Source: an uncultured Eubacteriales bacterium (GTDB lineage Bacteria; Bacillota; Clostridia; Christensenellales; Aristaeellaceae). From it: a stretch of 16,241 bases of DNA. The stretch covers positions 1 to 16,241 of the forward strand of contig UQEF01000069.1 of NCBI GenBank assembly GCA_900540045.1. The letters run 5' to 3'. Every line of letters begins with the position of its first letter. The first letter of the stretch is position 1. Both the position numbers and the translations under genes were made by a program. The notes under the pieces were generated by a model. It saw nothing but the letters and a program-made list of their open reading frames with translations, ran no database searches and was not told the origin of the DNA. This document shows, one piece after another, positions 15,377 through 16,241 of the stretch.

Positions 15377-15405
15377 AGTTTATCATTCCTAACCTCATTT
15401 GTCAA
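15377..15405 (-). promoter_or_regulatory. Promoter of the feo operon
   Basis: On the minus strand a perfect -35 TTGACA (15400-15405) and TAAACT (15377-15382) are separated by exactly 17 nt. It starts 28 nt beyond the stop codon of the hemolysin III-like gene. No terminator hairpin separates them, so some read-through is possible. Confidence 0.9.
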
Positions 15406-15433
15406 GGCATAAATTTACGATTTTTTCATCCCA

Positions 15434-16105
15434 TCAGATGATATAAACGAAGATGCACACAAAGTGCAGAATGCTCCCTGCCAGCACAAACAGGTGAAAC
15501 ACCGAATGCATGTAGCGATGTTTCCGGCCCAGTCCGTAGAGAATAGCGCCCATCGTATAAGCGATGCCGCCTGCCAGCAGCCAGATCAGGCCGGGAACGG
15601 GGATTGTCTTGAGCACAGGGTCCGCCGCCAGCACCACGCACCAGCCCATGCCGATGTAGCAGATCATGGAAAGCACGGCGTACTTCTTCAAATCAATGGC
15701 GGTAAAGACGATCGCCACGATCGCAATGGCCCACACTCCTCCGAACAGCGCCCAGCCCCAGGCGGGATAGCCGGGCCGGATGGCGCACAGCGCGATGGGC
15801 GTATAGGTACCCGCGATAAGCAGGTAGATGGTACAGTGGTCCAGCACCTGCATCACCTTTTTGGCCATTTCCGGCAGCAGTCCGTGGTATACGCTGGACA
15901 TGGTGTAGAGAAGCACCATGGACACACCGTATACCACGCTGCTTACGATGGACCAGGGATTGCCCTTCAGGATGGAGGTAATCAGGCACAGCACCAGTGC
16001 GACAATCCCGAATGCGCCGCCCACAATATGCGATACCATGTTGAAGATCTCTTCTCCACGGGTGTAATCCGGCAGCTTCCGGTTTTTCAGGCCGGTCCGT
16101 TTCAT
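15434..16105 (-). CDS. Hemolysin III / PAQR-family membrane protein
   Basis: This 223-residue protein has seven predicted transmembrane helices and belongs to the hemolysin III (YqfA/TrhA) group within the CREST/PAQR superfamily. The superfamily's conserved residues are present: Ser70-x3-His74 in SSVYHG, Asp89 in LDHCTIYLLIAGTYTP, and His200-x3-His204 in HSVFHLFVLAG, a likely metal site in a membrane hydrolase-like fold. The actual activity of bacterial members is poorly defined, with links to membrane fluidity or lipid homeostasis, and the name hemolysin should not be taken literally. The ATG at 16105 has GGGAGG 5 nt upstream. It lies 26 nt after the stop of a partial upstream frame and may share its transcript. 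Confidence 0.93.
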   Translation of the reverse strand: MKRTGLKNRKLPDYTRGEEIFNMVSHIVGGAFGIVALVLCLITSILKGNPWSIVSSVVYGVSMVLLYTMSSVYHGLLPEMAKKVMQVLDHCTIYLLIAGTYTPIALCAIRPGYPAWGWALFGGVWAIAIVAIVFTAIDLKKYAVLSMICYIGMGWCVVLAADPVLKTIPVPGLIWLLAGGIAYTMGAILYGLGRKHRYMHSVFHLFVLAGSILHFVCIFVYII

Positions 16106-16131
16106 GCTTGCCTCCCGCGCCTGAATGCGCC

Positions 16132-16203
16132 TCAGGCGTTATTGTTGGATGTTTTCCCCGGTTCGGTGGTCGGGGCCGGGGTGGGGCTGGGGGTCACGAA
16201 CAA
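16132..16203 (-). pseudogene. Pro/Thr-rich C-terminal tail of a broken or incomplete gene
   Basis: Read on the minus strand, this frame ends at a TGA (16132-16134) after VTPSPTPAPTTEPGKTSNNNA, a tail like that of surface or lipoproteins and like the tail of the TPR-like protein in this window. It is 26 nt upstream of the hemolysin III-like start. The frame meets a TAG at 16204-16206, exactly where the sequence becomes AT-rich, and the window ends 35 nt later. It may be the true end of a gene cut by an insertion or an assembly junction. I cannot name the product. Confidence 0.4.
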
Positions 16204-16241
16204 CTACTTCATTTCTTGGCGAGTCAATATTTCTTTGCTTA
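16199..16241. other. AT-rich terminal tract of uncertain origin
   Basis: These last 43 bases are only about one-third G+C by eye, against a strongly G+C-rich neighbourhood. The minus strand has an open frame (reading NIDSPRNEVVVRD) out of phase with the Pro/Thr-rich tail. It could be the edge of a mobile element or a wrong join at the end of a contig. Confidence 0.3.

Noticed and set aside
16117..16138. Inverted repeat (CGCCTGA / TCAGGCG) before the hemolysin III-like gene
   Set aside because: The stem is only 7 bp, has no T tract, and includes the upstream stop codon; it may be chance in G+C-rich sequence.

Overview
The window looks like chromosomal DNA of a G+C-rich Bacillota bacterium, most likely a clostridial lineage. 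I base this on strong GGAGG-type ribosome binding sites before nearly every gene, a Gram-positive-style lipoprotein, a clostridial-type FeoB with a small Cys-rich partner, and zinc-ribbon/TPR-like membrane proteins. I cannot place it to genus. It begins inside the last codons of an EF-Tu gene and ends in an AT-rich tract that does not match its surroundings. Both edges may therefore be assembly breaks at repeated sequence.

Layout. Positions 1-130 hold the tuf 3' end and its terminator. Positions 160-1126 hold a small lipoprotein gene (minus) diverging from a type I inorganic pyrophosphatase (plus); the pyrophosphatase ends at a strong hairpin facing the next genes. Positions 1133-7709 hold a minus-strand run of four tightly packed genes, in transcription order: a secreted protein of unknown function, a 1002-residue membrane-anchored protein with a zinc ribbon and about 16 TPR-like repeats, an OafA-type membrane acyltransferase, and an M29 aminopeptidase. 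Positions 7841-10787 hold a TrkA-TrkH potassium uptake operon with an ATGA overlap and its own terminator and promoter. Positions 10843-12237 hold a MATE exporter with a probable TTG start. Positions 12249-15405 hold a complete ferrous iron uptake operon: two FeoA genes, FeoB and a 44-residue FeoB-associated Cys-rich membrane protein, with a consensus promoter and a long dyad at the likely transcription start. Positions 15434-16105 hold a hemolysin III/PAQR-family membrane protein, and 16132-16203 the Pro/Thr-rich tail of a broken or unfinished gene.

Most of the content is envelope and ion homeostasis: K+ uptake, Fe2+ uptake, drug/cation export, and an undescribed envelope module. The parts most worth checking are that four-gene module, the repeated GTTAG-type motifs in the feo regulatory region and before feoB, the 131-nt overlap between the acyltransferase and the aminopeptidase (possible frameshift), and the right-edge junction.
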